Origin: Pirellulaceae bacterium
GTDB lineage: Bacteria > Planctomycetota > Planctomycetia > Pirellulales > Pirellulaceae
Length of the DNA stretch: 64,000 bases
Assembly: GCA_019636385.1 (NCBI GenBank)
Contig: JAHBXT010000001.1
Span: forward strand, 372,001 to 436,000
Direction: 5' to 3'
The notes under the pieces are model-generated. The model was not told the DNA's origin and ran no database searches. It saw only the letters and a list, made by a program, of their open reading frames with translations. Numbering within the stretch: the first letter of the stretch is position 1; each line of letters opens with the position of its first letter. Shown piece after piece: positions 16,001 to 23,818 of the stretch. The translations under genes were made by a program, and so were the position numbers.

Positions 16001-17631
16001 GTGCCTGCCAACAGTAACTGCCCCTGTATATCATGGGATGGATAAAGCACATGAGGTTGTCGGGCACGTAGCATGCTCAAATTGCTTACCTCGGTTGCAA
16101 CCTGTGCGCTGAGCATAGCTCGACCTAACAACCGCACAGGTTGTAACTGTTCAGCTTGCCACTCAGGACCAGCCGTCAGATAGATCCTTGATTCCGTGGC
16201 ACCCGCAGGAATCACCGGATTCAAAATCGTAATGCCCGCCGGTGGTCCCACCAGCTCCAAACAAATTGGCCCGTCATAACCTAAGCGCTGGACCAATAGT
16301 TCCAATGCCATCGCACCGCGCTGGACTGGCAAGGCGAACTGCAAGGGCGTTTTGGCGTCACCTTTGAACGCCAAAGTGTAGCCATCATGCGGTAGAATAT
16401 TGACCAGATAGCTAAAGCTTGCGCCGCCGCGCCCCAATAAATCCTGAAGCTGTAAAGTGTAGCGTCCGTCGTCGGCGAATTGGTAAGCCAAATGCCACTC
16501 GTCATCATTGGCAACGGCCGTTTCGACTACGGTTTGACCCGCTGCATTCAGTAGTTGCATTTTGAGGAGAGTCGGACACCCCAGGCTGCGCGTATAACTG
16601 TGAACGTGTATAGTTTTTCCGGGGACTCCCTGCAGGCCAATGCGTTGACTGGCTCCTGTCTCTGCCAAGCGACCGCTGATGGAAACCGGCGCAACGACCA
16701 CTGCATCAGAAGACAGATCACTGGCAGATAGAACTGCCGCATCGACCGCCTGTACCGATGTCCAGGCTGACGATTGACCGCCCGGCGACCGGGTAGCAAC
16801 ATCATGACGAGTCTGCGTGTGGCTGGCCGGCAAGGCAACCCAATGTGGTTCCGCTATACTGCCATCCAATGTTACGAACTGAACCTGTGTTGACTCGCCG
16901 CGGCGAACGGCCAGCGGCTGGGCATGAGACAGCAGCGGAAAATCTCCAACGCGCAGATGAAAACGACCGCCGGTTGCAAAGCGGCTGTCGCGAACATGAA
17001 TGGTGAATTGGCCAGCTTGGGAGAATTGGTAGCTCAGCCGAGCTTCCGGACCAGTTGCGTCATCGTCAACTTCCAATACCGGTTTTCCAGCGCTATCCAG
17101 CAGACGCAACACAGGGTCCATTGGTGAGCCCAGCGTCTGCGTCAACACTTCAATGGCGATGCGCTGGCCAGAGGCGACCGAGATACGATAGAAACAGCCC
17201 TGGCTGTGACGACACACATCAGATACCGCGCACAGCGCGGGAATATCTTGAGCATGTTCCCGAGAATCATGATCGGAGACACTCGCCACGAGCGGCAGAT
17301 CATCGACCAGCATCATCCACGGTTCAGCCGGTCCATGACTTGTCGCGGCAAAGAGAGCTAACGATCCCAGCCTTGAAGCTTCAGGTAGCGTAATTGCGAC
17401 AGTAGCCGATTCGGCGGTTACTGACTGAACGGAAACAGTGCAATCTGGACGACTGCTTGTCACACGTAAGCCACTGTTTAGCTCCTTGCCTGTCAATTGG
17501 ATCAGCGTCGTCTCACCGGGTCGGCAGGCACGATGATGCACCTCTGATACCTGAGCCATTGCGCTGGCTGCACAATTCAGGCTGCAGATTGCGCCCAGCC
17601 AGGCTCGTAACAGAATCTTCTGAAGTCGCAT
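13015..17631 (-). CDS. Giant exported multidomain DUF1549/DUF1553 protein with PPC-like and cytochrome-like (PSD1) regions
   Basis: 1538 residues from ATG 17631, which begins a signal peptide (LLRAWLGAICSLNCAASAMA); the longer frame starts with TTG. Visible parts: beta-rich N-terminal region with two PPC-like stretches (VDDDATGPEARLSYQFSQAG near 190, and a second near 390); a heme-like CNSGACH near 855, of the planctomycete-cytochrome PSD1 type; an Ig-like (BIG2) domain near 930-1030; DUF1549 from about 1045 (FIRRVYLDLIGLLPE) with QCAKCHNHPFERW near 1205; DUF1553 from about 1280 (LADWLTSASNPFFA, GANRLWSHMFARGL). These proteins are thought to act in the periplasm in polysaccharide breakdown or redox chemistry, unproven. 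The gene lies 59 bases behind the DUF1501 gene, its usual partner, on the same strand. Confidence 0.88.
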   Translation of the reverse strand: MRLQKILLRAWLGAICSLNCAASAMAQVSEVHHRACRPGETTLIQLTGKELNSGLRVTSSRPDCTVSVQSVTAESATVAITLPEASRLGSLALFAATSHGPAEPWMMLVDDLPLVASVSDHDSREHAQDIPALCAVSDVCRHSQGCFYRISVASGQRIAIEVLTQTLGSPMDPVLRLLDSAGKPVLEVDDDATGPEARLSYQFSQAGQFTIHVRDSRFATGGRFHLRVGDFPLLSHAQPLAVRRGESTQVQFVTLDGSIAEPHWVALPASHTQTRHDVATRSPGGQSSAWTSVQAVDAAVLSASDLSSDAVVVAPVSISGRLAETGASQRIGLQGVPGKTIHVHSYTRSLGCPTLLKMQLLNAAGQTVVETAVANDDEWHLAYQFADDGRYTLQLQDLLGRGGASFSYLVNILPHDGYTLAFKGDAKTPLQFALPVQRGAMALELLVQRLGYDGPICLELVGPPAGITILNPVIPAGATESRIYLTAGPEWQAEQLQPVRLLGRAMLSAQVATEVSNLSMLRARQPHVLYPSHDIQGQLLLAGTDKSSPVVGLNATHPIQLARPLKQFTFELTLQRLSEDFKGAVTLLPNRLPGGWSGTFNIEGEKVTASLSRESSDSVEPNELIVLVFGEHQGRGFIETIALPVTWFDPVHIDVTGPRSIVAGSTAILNINVKRHAPAQEIQLEFNDLPVGVTPLQQLTLSADQTQATVQVPIPADMPAGDFKLGFTAHAHYGGDSISLSGRSSCTRVVPKPARVEVYPDPLILDHSQATRQLVITAFDAADKPYDWTAFAEIVSANSLIAEVRSSRIFSVADGQTEIKVIAGGIEHSVAVIVSNQQIAGPVRFESEVLAALSKQGCNSGACHGSPSGKGMFRLSLRAFDRELDELTLIREEYGRRVNSVEPEQSLLLLKPLMKVSHGGGRQLRTDDPAYRVLRNWIEQGGRPDPPDTPRCVRLEVFPNSKRILAETDGRQQLSVTAHFADGSQRDVTDLAAYQSSSESIAAVDTAGVIRAHGRGEAVILVRFLEHIESLPLLVIDSDSEFQWTPLPPSNYIDQLVYDKLQQMQIRPSETCSDSEFIRRVYLDLIGLLPEVDQTRDFLEDERSDKRQRLVDQLLQRDEYARFWALKWGDLLKLTSKALGADGAYKYSRWLERAIREDMPYDQFARQLITASGSTLANPPANFYRAAADASECVETVSQVFLGARLQCAKCHNHPFERWTQDNYYGLAAFFNRVQRRSTQRPGEMFIWSDSTGEVIQPRTGQTMQPWLPGHGLDNQSPAQDRRVMLADWLTSASNPFFAYVGANRLWSHMFARGLTEPVDDFRASNPATNQPLLESLAQDFRDHGYSAKHVLRTIANSQTYQASSQTNTSNHGDINYFSHQVPRLLKAEPLLDAINHVTGVHQTFGSLPAGTRATQLPAPDLVPVDFLKVFGQPERSTVCACERGSDSNLAMAIELFNGPLIHQRLQDSGNRFRKLLAAGSSVDQILDELYLAALCRTASPSERTASHQHIQTRNDTAAGLEDVCWALLNTDEFLFQH

Positions 17632-17690
17632 CAGCAGTGGACTCAACTCAGGTAGGTTTGACGAAGTCTGGTGTGGAAAGGGTCTGGCGT

Positions 17691-19163
17691 TCAGGTCAGT
17701 CCAGCGATGGGCTGTCCGTAGTACACGGCGTGAGGCCGCTGCTGGCTGTCATGCCATGTGGCGTTGGCGGGAATGCCCAGAGCATGATAAATAGTAGCTG
17801 CAAAGTTTTCTGGCTTCTCGGGTTGATCGGTGGGATAGCCACCGTGAGCGTCGGAAGCCCCAACGACGCGACCGCCGCACACTCCTCCACCGGCCATCCA
17901 GACCGACTGCACGGCACCCCAATGATCTCGACCGGGCAGCTTGTAGTGCTTGTCTAATAGTGTAATTCGGGGAGTGCGTCCAAACTCGCCCGCCATGACG
18001 ATTAACGTTTCGTCCAGTTGCCCGGAGTGGTGCAGATCGTCCAACAGAGCCGACAACGACCGGTCCAGCGGCGGCAACAAGCGGTCTTTCAAATGCGGAA
18101 AGGCGTTGCCGTGCGTATCCCACGTTTCATTATTGCCCAGGTTGACCTGCACCAGTTGTATACCGGCCTCGACCAACCGCCGCGCCATTAGCAACGACCA
18201 GCCGAAGGCGTTGGCCCCGTAGCGCTCCTGAGTCGCCGGATCCGCTTGAGTTACCTCGAATGCCTCGTGCAATTGGCGATCGGTCAGCAATGACACTGCT
18301 GCTTGGCGCAAGCGATCAAACTGCTGCGTCGATGCCATATGATCGAGCTGTTGGCGTTGACGCTGCAACAGGCTTAGCAATTCCAAGCGACCATTGACCT
18401 CGCGCAGGCCCAACCCGTGCGGCAGCGCCAAGTGCGGAGCTTGAAATACCCGCGGATCGACATGTCCGCGCTGCTGGTGATCGAAACTGTATTCGGGGAA
18501 CGCGCCGTAGGAAGAATTGTGAAACGACGCTGCTTCGATGAACCACGGCTCATGTTGCGATCCCATCTGCCCGGCACTCTGACCGGGAATCACGCGGCCG
18601 GTACTGTGCACCAGTCGCTCGGGGATAACGACGGCAGGCGGCAGATTGTTTCGCGATTGCAATTGTCGCTGAGCCACCGCCACCAACGATGGATAATCTG
18701 TCGGACTGGGCGCGTTGGGCTGAAAGCCGCTGGGCGTTTCGCTACGGCCGGTCAGCATGATATGGTGGCCCAACGAGTGATCGTTCGATGAATGCGTCAG
18801 CGAACGACACAATGCCCACAGGTGACTACGCTCGGCCAACAGCGGGAGATGTTCGCAGATTTCAATTCCTGGAGTTCGCGTGGCGATGGGCCGAAATTCG
18901 CCACGAATTTCCTCGGGTGCCAGAGGCTTGAGGTCAAAGCTCTCGTGCTGCGCTAGCCCACCAGACAGAAAGATGAAGATGCAGGACTTGGCTTTACCGA
19001 AGCCATCCGTTTGAGACTCCACTGCCTTGGCTTGCTGCAGGCCTACCAGATGATTGCTGCCCAGGCCCAAAATTCCAATCGAGCCCACCTGTATGGCCGT
19101 ACGACGAGCCATTTGCGGATGCAACCAACCGCTGTTGTTGGTTTCCCAGCGGCGACCGTTCAT
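17691..19163 (-). CDS. DUF1501 family protein
   Basis: 490 residues. The N-terminus contains a twin-arginine-like stretch MARRTAIQVGSIGILGLG (about 18-35), consistent with Tat export. The core has the DUF1501 marks: CIFIFLSGGLAQHESFDLK, FRPIATRTPGIEICEHLP, LTHSSNDHSLGHHIMLTG, LVQVNLGNNETWDTHGNAF, MAGEFGRTPRI, and GRDHWGAVQSVWMAGGG; the histidine and aspartate pattern is related to alkaline-phosphatase/sulfatase-like folds. It is the classic partner of DUF1549/DUF1553 proteins, here placed upstream (44-59 bases) rather than downstream. It starts 12 bases after the stop of the isomerase-like gene, so three genes probably form one transcript. Substrate is unknown. Confidence 0.9.
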   Translation of the reverse strand: MNGRRWETNNSGWLHPQMARRTAIQVGSIGILGLGSNHLVGLQQAKAVESQTDGFGKAKSCIFIFLSGGLAQHESFDLKPLAPEEIRGEFRPIATRTPGIEICEHLPLLAERSHLWALCRSLTHSSNDHSLGHHIMLTGRSETPSGFQPNAPSPTDYPSLVAVAQRQLQSRNNLPPAVVIPERLVHSTGRVIPGQSAGQMGSQHEPWFIEAASFHNSSYGAFPEYSFDHQQRGHVDPRVFQAPHLALPHGLGLREVNGRLELLSLLQRQRQQLDHMASTQQFDRLRQAAVSLLTDRQLHEAFEVTQADPATQERYGANAFGWSLLMARRLVEAGIQLVQVNLGNNETWDTHGNAFPHLKDRLLPPLDRSLSALLDDLHHSGQLDETLIVMAGEFGRTPRITLLDKHYKLPGRDHWGAVQSVWMAGGGVCGGRVVGASDAHGGYPTDQPEKPENFAATIYHALGIPANATWHDSQQRPHAVYYGQPIAGLT

Positions 19164-19175
19164 AAGGCCTCTCGG

Positions 19176-20189
19176 CTAACGTGGTTCACGACGACGAAGA
19201 ATATCATTGAAATCGGTTAAATGGTAGTCGATACCAATGTACTCTAAAACTCGGCACAGTCCGCGTAGGGCGACGCCAAATCCATCAGGACCACTAAATC
19301 CGCCGAATTGCCCCCCGCCTTTAACGTGCGGCTCCAAGTCCAGGATCACGCCGGGTGCGCCCAGTTTTTTCATGCGCTTGTCCAAACGCGGCAGATCGCC
19401 TAGCAGGTCGCGCAGAATAGCTTCGTGGCCAGAATCGCCGATGTCGGCGGGCACAAAGTTTTTGAGCGACGCCTCGTCGATGTGAGCCAAACGGCCCGCT
19501 GCGCTGTCGTGACGATAATCTTTGATGTGCAGCCAGCCCAATCCTGGTTTCATTGCCAAGTACTCGGCAAATACCTCGTCAGGCGTCATACCCTGGCACA
19601 CCAGATTGGCACCGTCGAAAATCAGCACCAAATTGGCATGTTTGACCTGTTGATGAATTCGCGCTAACAGTTTGCCGGTTTGCCCCACCAAATTGGCTTC
19701 GACTTCCAAGCCAAACACCAAGCCATTCTTGGCGCACAGGTTGGCAATTTCACCCACCTGGTCGCTTACTTGCGACAAATGCTGCTCAGGAGCCGTACCC
19801 TGGGGATGATAGAACGAGAATCCGCGCAGTAGCTTGGTGCCCAATGTATTGGCCACGTCGCAGGCGTGTTGTACGTTCTTGCTCAAGTACTGCTTGAAAG
19901 GGATGAACCGATTCGAGCTTCCATCATCAACATCCAGCAGCTTGACCTTGCCGATGGGTGAGCCGACGGTGGCCACACTCAAACCATATTCGTGCTGCAT
20001 TTTGACGACCTGCTTCAGCTCTTGCTTGGTCAGGTCCATCGAATTCTTAACGCCACTACCAACGTCGATAAAGCGTATCGAATAATACTGCAGGCCGGCG
20101 GCAGCCAGTGCAGCAAATTGCTGAACAGCCAACTTGTCGTTGGCGGCTTCATCGGCAAAGCCGCTGAGGATGACTTGTGGTTGCGTCAC
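19176..20189 (-). CDS. Sugar phosphate isomerase/epimerase family protein (AP endonuclease 2 TIM barrel)
   Basis: 337 residues from GTG 20189, with AAGGA 9 bases upstream. The TIM-barrel metal-site pattern of xylose-isomerase-like proteins is visible: LSGFADEA at the start, GFSFYHP after strand 4, GLEVEANLVGQ (metal Glu), LIFDGANLVCQG (metal Asp), LHIKDYR (metal His) and LDLEPHVKGGG near the end. The likely chemistry is keto-aldose isomerisation or epimerisation of a sugar or inositol-like substrate; which one cannot be told. No signal peptide, so cytoplasmic. First gene of a probable operon with DUF1501 and DUF1549/DUF1553 genes, which suggests it handles a sugar released by that system. Confidence 0.85.
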   Translation of the reverse strand: MTQPQVILSGFADEAANDKLAVQQFAALAAAGLQYYSIRFIDVGSGVKNSMDLTKQELKQVVKMQHEYGLSVATVGSPIGKVKLLDVDDGSSNRFIPFKQYLSKNVQHACDVANTLGTKLLRGFSFYHPQGTAPEQHLSQVSDQVGEIANLCAKNGLVFGLEVEANLVGQTGKLLARIHQQVKHANLVLIFDGANLVCQGMTPDEVFAEYLAMKPGLGWLHIKDYRHDSAAGRLAHIDEASLKNFVPADIGDSGHEAILRDLLGDLPRLDKRMKKLGAPGVILDLEPHVKGGGQFGGFSGPDGFGVALRGLCRVLEYIGIDYHLTDFNDILRRREPR

Positions 20190-20281
20190 GATGCTTTTTC
20201 CTTGTGAGTGAGCAGAGACCAGCGATTGAGGCCCGCAGCCATATAGTGTACTAATCTGTACACGCGCATTGGATTCTCGCC

Positions 20282-20650
20282 TTACGTTGTACCGCTGGAA
20301 GCCTGGTAGTGCACGCGAATAATCGACGTGATGCCACCGCGAGCGCCCCAGTGACTTTCCAACGTGGCTTTGTGCGGCTTACAAACCGCTACAAAGTCGT
20401 CCAGGATACGATTGGTGACGTTCTCGTAGAAGATACCCTCGTTGCGGAATTTTTGCAGGTATAATTTGAGGCTCTTCAGCTCGACGCAGAGGCCATCCGG
20501 CACGTAGCGAAATATCAGCGTCCCAAAGTCGGGCTGGCCCGTTTTGGGACACATCGAAGTGAACTCGGGGCACGTAATCTCGATTTCGTATTGTCGGCCC
20601 GGAAAACTGTTGTCGAATACTTCCAGTTGTTCTTGAAACGGCGTGCTCAC
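20282..20650 (-). CDS. queF: NADPH-dependent 7-cyano-7-deazaguanine reductase (preQ0 reductase)
   Basis: QueF reduces preQ0 to preQ1 in queuosine biosynthesis. The unimodular type of about 122 residues: CPEFTSMCPKTGQPDFG contains the catalytic C34 and D41, followed by the NADPH/substrate stretch VELKSLKLYLQKFRNEG and the end RGGI. I place the start at GTG 20650 because GAGGAG (20660-20665) lies 9 bases before it; the ATG at 20659 directly abuts that site and is less likely. The open frame runs much further upstream but over the divergent queE gene and is meaningless there. queE begins 44 bases away on the other strand, so both queuosine genes share one control region. Confidence 0.93.
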   Translation of the reverse strand: MSTPFQEQLEVFDNSFPGRQYEIEITCPEFTSMCPKTGQPDFGTLIFRYVPDGLCVELKSLKLYLQKFRNEGIFYENVTNRILDDFVAVCKPHKATLESHWGARGGITSIIRVHYQASSGTT

Positions 20651-20694
20651 CAGTAACATCTCCTCGGCGTGAATGAACCTATAGGTTGGCCAGT

Positions 20695-21408
20695 ATGCAG
20701 TCGGAATTGTCAGATCGAAAGGGGGCTCGGCTGCGCATCTGCGAAATCTACCACAGTCGACAGGGAGAGGGCCTGTTGACTGGAACTCCCAGCGTATTTG
20801 TCCGTACCAGCGGCTGCAACTTGCGATGTTGGTTTTGCGATACCCCCTTCGCATCGTGGCATCCAGAAGGTGACTACCGAACGGTAGAGGATATTGTCCG
20901 ACAGGTTCAAACCCAGGACGCGCGGCACGTCGTGCTGACCGGTGGCGAGCCGATGATCTGGGGTTCGGTAGTCGAATTATCCCACGCACTTCAGGCGGCC
21001 GGATACCATTTGACGATTGAAACGGCAGGCACCATCTGGCACGCTGCCCAGGTGGATTTATGGTCGATCAGCCCCAAGCTCACTAGGTCGGCACCAACAA
21101 CAAGTGGTAGTTGGCCGACCCGACACGAACAGCGACGCCAACGCCTGGATGTCGTGCGCCACATGATGCAGAAGCCCTATCAACTGAAGTTCGTCGTCGA
21201 CACACCCGACGATGCCCGCGAGGTGCTCGACTATTTGCGAACATTAGGAAATTGGGACCCCCAGCGAGTCTTGCTCATGCCTCAAGGCACCGACAGGCAA
21301 GATCTTGATCAGCGCGCCCAGTGGCTAATCCCCTGGTGTCAGCAGCATGGCCTGCAGTTTTGCCCTCGCCAGCACATCTATTGGTTCGGCAATCGCCGTG
21401 GAACGTAG
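20695..21408 (+). CDS. queE: 7-carboxy-7-deazaguanine synthase (radical SAM)
   Basis: QueE converts 6-carboxytetrahydropterin to 7-carboxy-7-deazaguanine with S-adenosylmethionine and a [4Fe-4S] cluster. 237 residues from ATG 20695; a TTG nine bases earlier is in frame. EIYHSRQGEGLLTGTPSVFV is the QueE signature start, then C41-N-L-R-C45-W-F-C48, the radical SAM CX3CX2C motif, then LTGGEPMIW and IETAGT for SAM binding. It ends HIYWFGNRRGT. The gene is divergent from queF; the pathway genes queC and queD are not in the window. Identification is firm. Confidence 0.95.
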   Translation: MQSELSDRKGARLRICEIYHSRQGEGLLTGTPSVFVRTSGCNLRCWFCDTPFASWHPEGDYRTVEDIVRQVQTQDARHVVLTGGEPMIWGSVVELSHALQAAGYHLTIETAGTIWHAAQVDLWSISPKLTRSAPTTSGSWPTRHEQRRQRLDVVRHMMQKPYQLKFVVDTPDDAREVLDYLRTLGNWDPQRVLLMPQGTDRQDLDQRAQWLIPWCQQHGLQFCPRQHIYWFGNRRGT

Positions 21409-21618
21409 CCGATCACGTAGCGTTGCCTGATCTCAAGAAATCTCTGCGACCTCGACAGCTCCTCTTGCAGAGTCTGCCACGGTTTCGCAGAGGCCAATAG
21501 ATACTCAAAATCGAATAGAAAGCGGCCGAGCTAAGCCAAGCTATGAGCGACGATGAAACTGCCAACAGAATGCGAGCACAGGGCTGGCGGTCAGGCACGA
21601 AACAGATGCAGGCCGAAG

Positions 21619-21945
21619 TTAGGCGGGTTGGGGCTCGACCTGGACGATGGCTTTGATCTTCTGCACAAAGTGCTCACCACCAGAGGATTCGGTCAGCTTG
21701 GCAGCACGTTTATCGGCTTCGGCGCGTTGGTCGAATTCAAATACGGCCACCCGCTTGAGGTCTGGATTGAAGACGGCCCAGTAGACGCGGGTTCGGGTTT
21801 CCACTTTAGTTCGACGTCGGACAGGCTTGGTGGCGGTAACACCGCTGGTAGGGGCGGGTTTGGCGGCTTTCACTCGGGCGGTAGCTTTCGCTCCAGAACG
21901 GACCTTGATGGGTTTGGGTCGAGCGGTCGTAGCACGCACCACCAT
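21619..21945 (-). CDS. Small basic protein with conserved C-terminal region
   Basis: 108 residues from ATG 21945, which has GGGGAGA 7 bases upstream; the frame extends to 22047 but without a ribosome binding site. The first half is a Lys/Arg/Ala/Pro-rich tail (RPKPIKVRSGAKATARVKAA), like a nucleic-acid-binding arm. The second half is folded-looking: YWAVFNPDLKRVAVFEFDQ then AEADKRAAKLTESSGGEHF, reminiscent of small planctomycete hypothetical proteins. No known domain. It stands alone between queE (convergent) and the epimerase gene (divergent). Function unknown. Confidence 0.7.
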   Translation of the reverse strand: MVVRATTARPKPIKVRSGAKATARVKAAKPAPTSGVTATKPVRRRTKVETRTRVYWAVFNPDLKRVAVFEFDQRAEADKRAAKLTESSGGEHFVQKIKAIVQVEPQPA

Positions 21946-22220
21946 AATGAAATCTCCCCGTGTTTTATTGACGAATCGAGCGGAGAAAACACTGCGACCA
22001 AGAGTCATTAGACTCAGTCGACACCATCGCTCGCCCCGTTGGTACAAAGAAACAAATCCGAGCTTGCAGCCAAAACTGCCACGCTATCTGTGCGTCACCG
22101 TCTCACCGCGATCGCGGTGCTCATTATAATGGATTTTCAGTTTGTTTCACAGTAGTTGACTATCAATTTCCGGAATCAATTCTACGTCTCAAAATAATAC
22201 TTGACTAAAGGGCTTCAGCT

Positions 22221-23708
22221 ATGCGGCAATCAAGCGCGATCTATGCGATGTTCATGGCAACGTGCGTCACGGTGTCAGCTATTCAGGCCGATGGCCCCAA
22301 AGTTCAACCTTTTGGAAAGACCACCGATGGTCAGGCCGTTGAGATTTACACCCTGACGAACAGTCAGATGACGGTTCAAGTGATGACTTACGGTGCAACT
22401 TTGGTTCAACTTCACACACCCGACCGCCACGGAAAGCTGGCCGATGTCGTTCTGGGGTGGGACAATGTTGCAGGTTACGAATCTGCCGATAACCAGTACT
22501 TTGGTTGCACAACTGGTCGAGTTTGCAATCGAATTGCAAAAGGCAAGTTCTGGCTGGACAACAAGCAGTATTCCTTAGCCATCAACAACGAGCCCAATCA
22601 TTTACATGGCGGAGCCAAGCGCAGCCTGGATAAAGTGGTTTGGAAGGCACGCTCTTCGCACACCAAGCGGGGTCAGCAGGTTGAATTCTCTTACCTCAGC
22701 CCAGACGGCGAAGAGGGCTATCCAGGAAATCTGACGATTCAAGTGATCTATAGCTTGGCGGCTGACCAGCCGGAACTGACCATTCGATATCAGGCCACTA
22801 CGGATCAGGCTACCCCAATAAACCTAACCAATCATGCCTATTTCAACCTTGCCGGCGCTGGCAGCGCGACCGTACTGGACCATACGTTGCAATTGAATGC
22901 CGACCAATACACTCCAGTTGACGACACGTTCATACCCACCGGCAAGATCAGTTCTGTTGAAGGCACGCCGCTGGACTTCCGCCAACCGCTCACCATCGGC
23001 AAGCGCATTGACCAACTGGTTGGAACCGCCACGCTAGGCTACGACCACAATTATGTGCTCAATGCGCCGTTGGCGGGTCAGAAGTTGCGATTAGCGGCCG
23101 TACTCACCGACAACTCCAGTGGTCGGCGACTGAGGATCGCCACCAGTGAGCCTGGAGTGCAATTTTACTCGGGCAATTTTCTGAATGGGCAAACCGGTAA
23201 GAACGGTCAGACATACGCGCATCAAAGCGCTTGCTGTCTGGAGACACAGCATTTTCCAGATTCAGTCAATCACGCTAATTTTCCCTCGACGATTCTCAGG
23301 CCAGGCCAGCAATTTACTTCAGAAACTGTGTATAGTTTTTCAACTGTGGACACACAAGGAAAGTTGGAGGGTAAGCATATGAACCTGCCGGTGAATGTTG
23401 AAGTCGAGGCTGTGAAAGAACTATTGGACGATGACAAGATTGTGCTGATCGACTGTCGCGAGCCGAATGAATGGGAACTTGCCAGAATCGAGGGCGCGGT
23501 TTTGTTGCCGCTCAGCCAGTGGGAACAACAAGCCGGCCAGTTGGCACAGTATGCCGACAAGCACATCGTAGTTCATTGCCACCACGGTGGTCGAAGCTTG
23601 CGAGTCACCAATTGGTTGCGGCAAAACGGTTTTTCCAATACCCAGAACATGGCCGGTGGCATCGATGCTTGGTCCAAACAGATCGACGAATCCGTTCCGC
23701 GATACTAA
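22221..23708 (+). CDS. Exported aldose 1-epimerase fused to a rhodanese domain
   Basis: 495 residues. A signal peptide (AIYAMFMATCVTVSAIQADG) leads into an aldose 1-epimerase (mutarotase) domain, about 28-380: MTYGATLVQLHTPDRHG, GRVCNRIAKGKF, NEPNHLHGGAK with the catalytic His, NLTNHAYFNLAG, and the catalytic Glu region LETQHFPDSVNH. After GKLEGKHM the frame continues without a stop into a single rhodanese domain (390-495) with active-site loop C453-HHGGR458 and the typical MAGGIDAWS end. An in-frame ATG at 23379 (M387) has GGAGGG 7 bases upstream, so a 109-residue rhodanese could also be made separately. A fused secreted mutarotase-rhodanese would place a sulfurtransferase outside the cytoplasm, which is odd. 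Confidence 0.9.
   Translation: MRQSSAIYAMFMATCVTVSAIQADGPKVQPFGKTTDGQAVEIYTLTNSQMTVQVMTYGATLVQLHTPDRHGKLADVVLGWDNVAGYESADNQYFGCTTGRVCNRIAKGKFWLDNKQYSLAINNEPNHLHGGAKRSLDKVVWKARSSHTKRGQQVEFSYLSPDGEEGYPGNLTIQVIYSLAADQPELTIRYQATTDQATPINLTNHAYFNLAGAGSATVLDHTLQLNADQYTPVDDTFIPTGKISSVEGTPLDFRQPLTIGKRIDQLVGTATLGYDHNYVLNAPLAGQKLRLAAVLTDNSSGRRLRIATSEPGVQFYSGNFLNGQTGKNGQTYAHQSACCLETQHFPDSVNHANFPSTILRPGQQFTSETVYSFSTVDTQGKLEGKHMNLPVNVEVEAVKELLDDDKIVLIDCREPNEWELARIEGAVLLPLSQWEQQAGQLAQYADKHIVVHCHHGGRSLRVTNWLRQNGFSNTQNMAGGIDAWSKQIDESVPRY
23366..23381 (+). promoter_or_regulatory. Internal ribosome binding site and in-frame ATG inside the epimerase-rhodanese frame
   Basis: GGAGGG at 23366-23371, 7 bases, then ATG at 23379-23381. 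The frame is that of the upstream gene (codon 387). The site sits exactly at the domain boundary, so it looks like the original start of a separate rhodanese gene. Confidence 0.6.
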
Positions 23709-23818
23709 GCCAGCCCAGCCAGTGGTGCGTAAGTCGCTGCCGTCACCAGACGTTGAAAATCCCACTCGCCCTCCGACTGGCGTTGGCAGCGGGTGTTAGA
23801 TTCCGCTGGGGCGTTCGT

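Noticed and set aside
20660..20989. N-terminal extension of queF
   Set aside because: The extra 113 codons overlap the divergent queE gene and contain no QueF-like sequence.
23735..23791. CGCTGCC and GGCAGCG inverted repeat after the rhodanese
   Set aside because: Only seven bases with a 43-base loop; could be chance.
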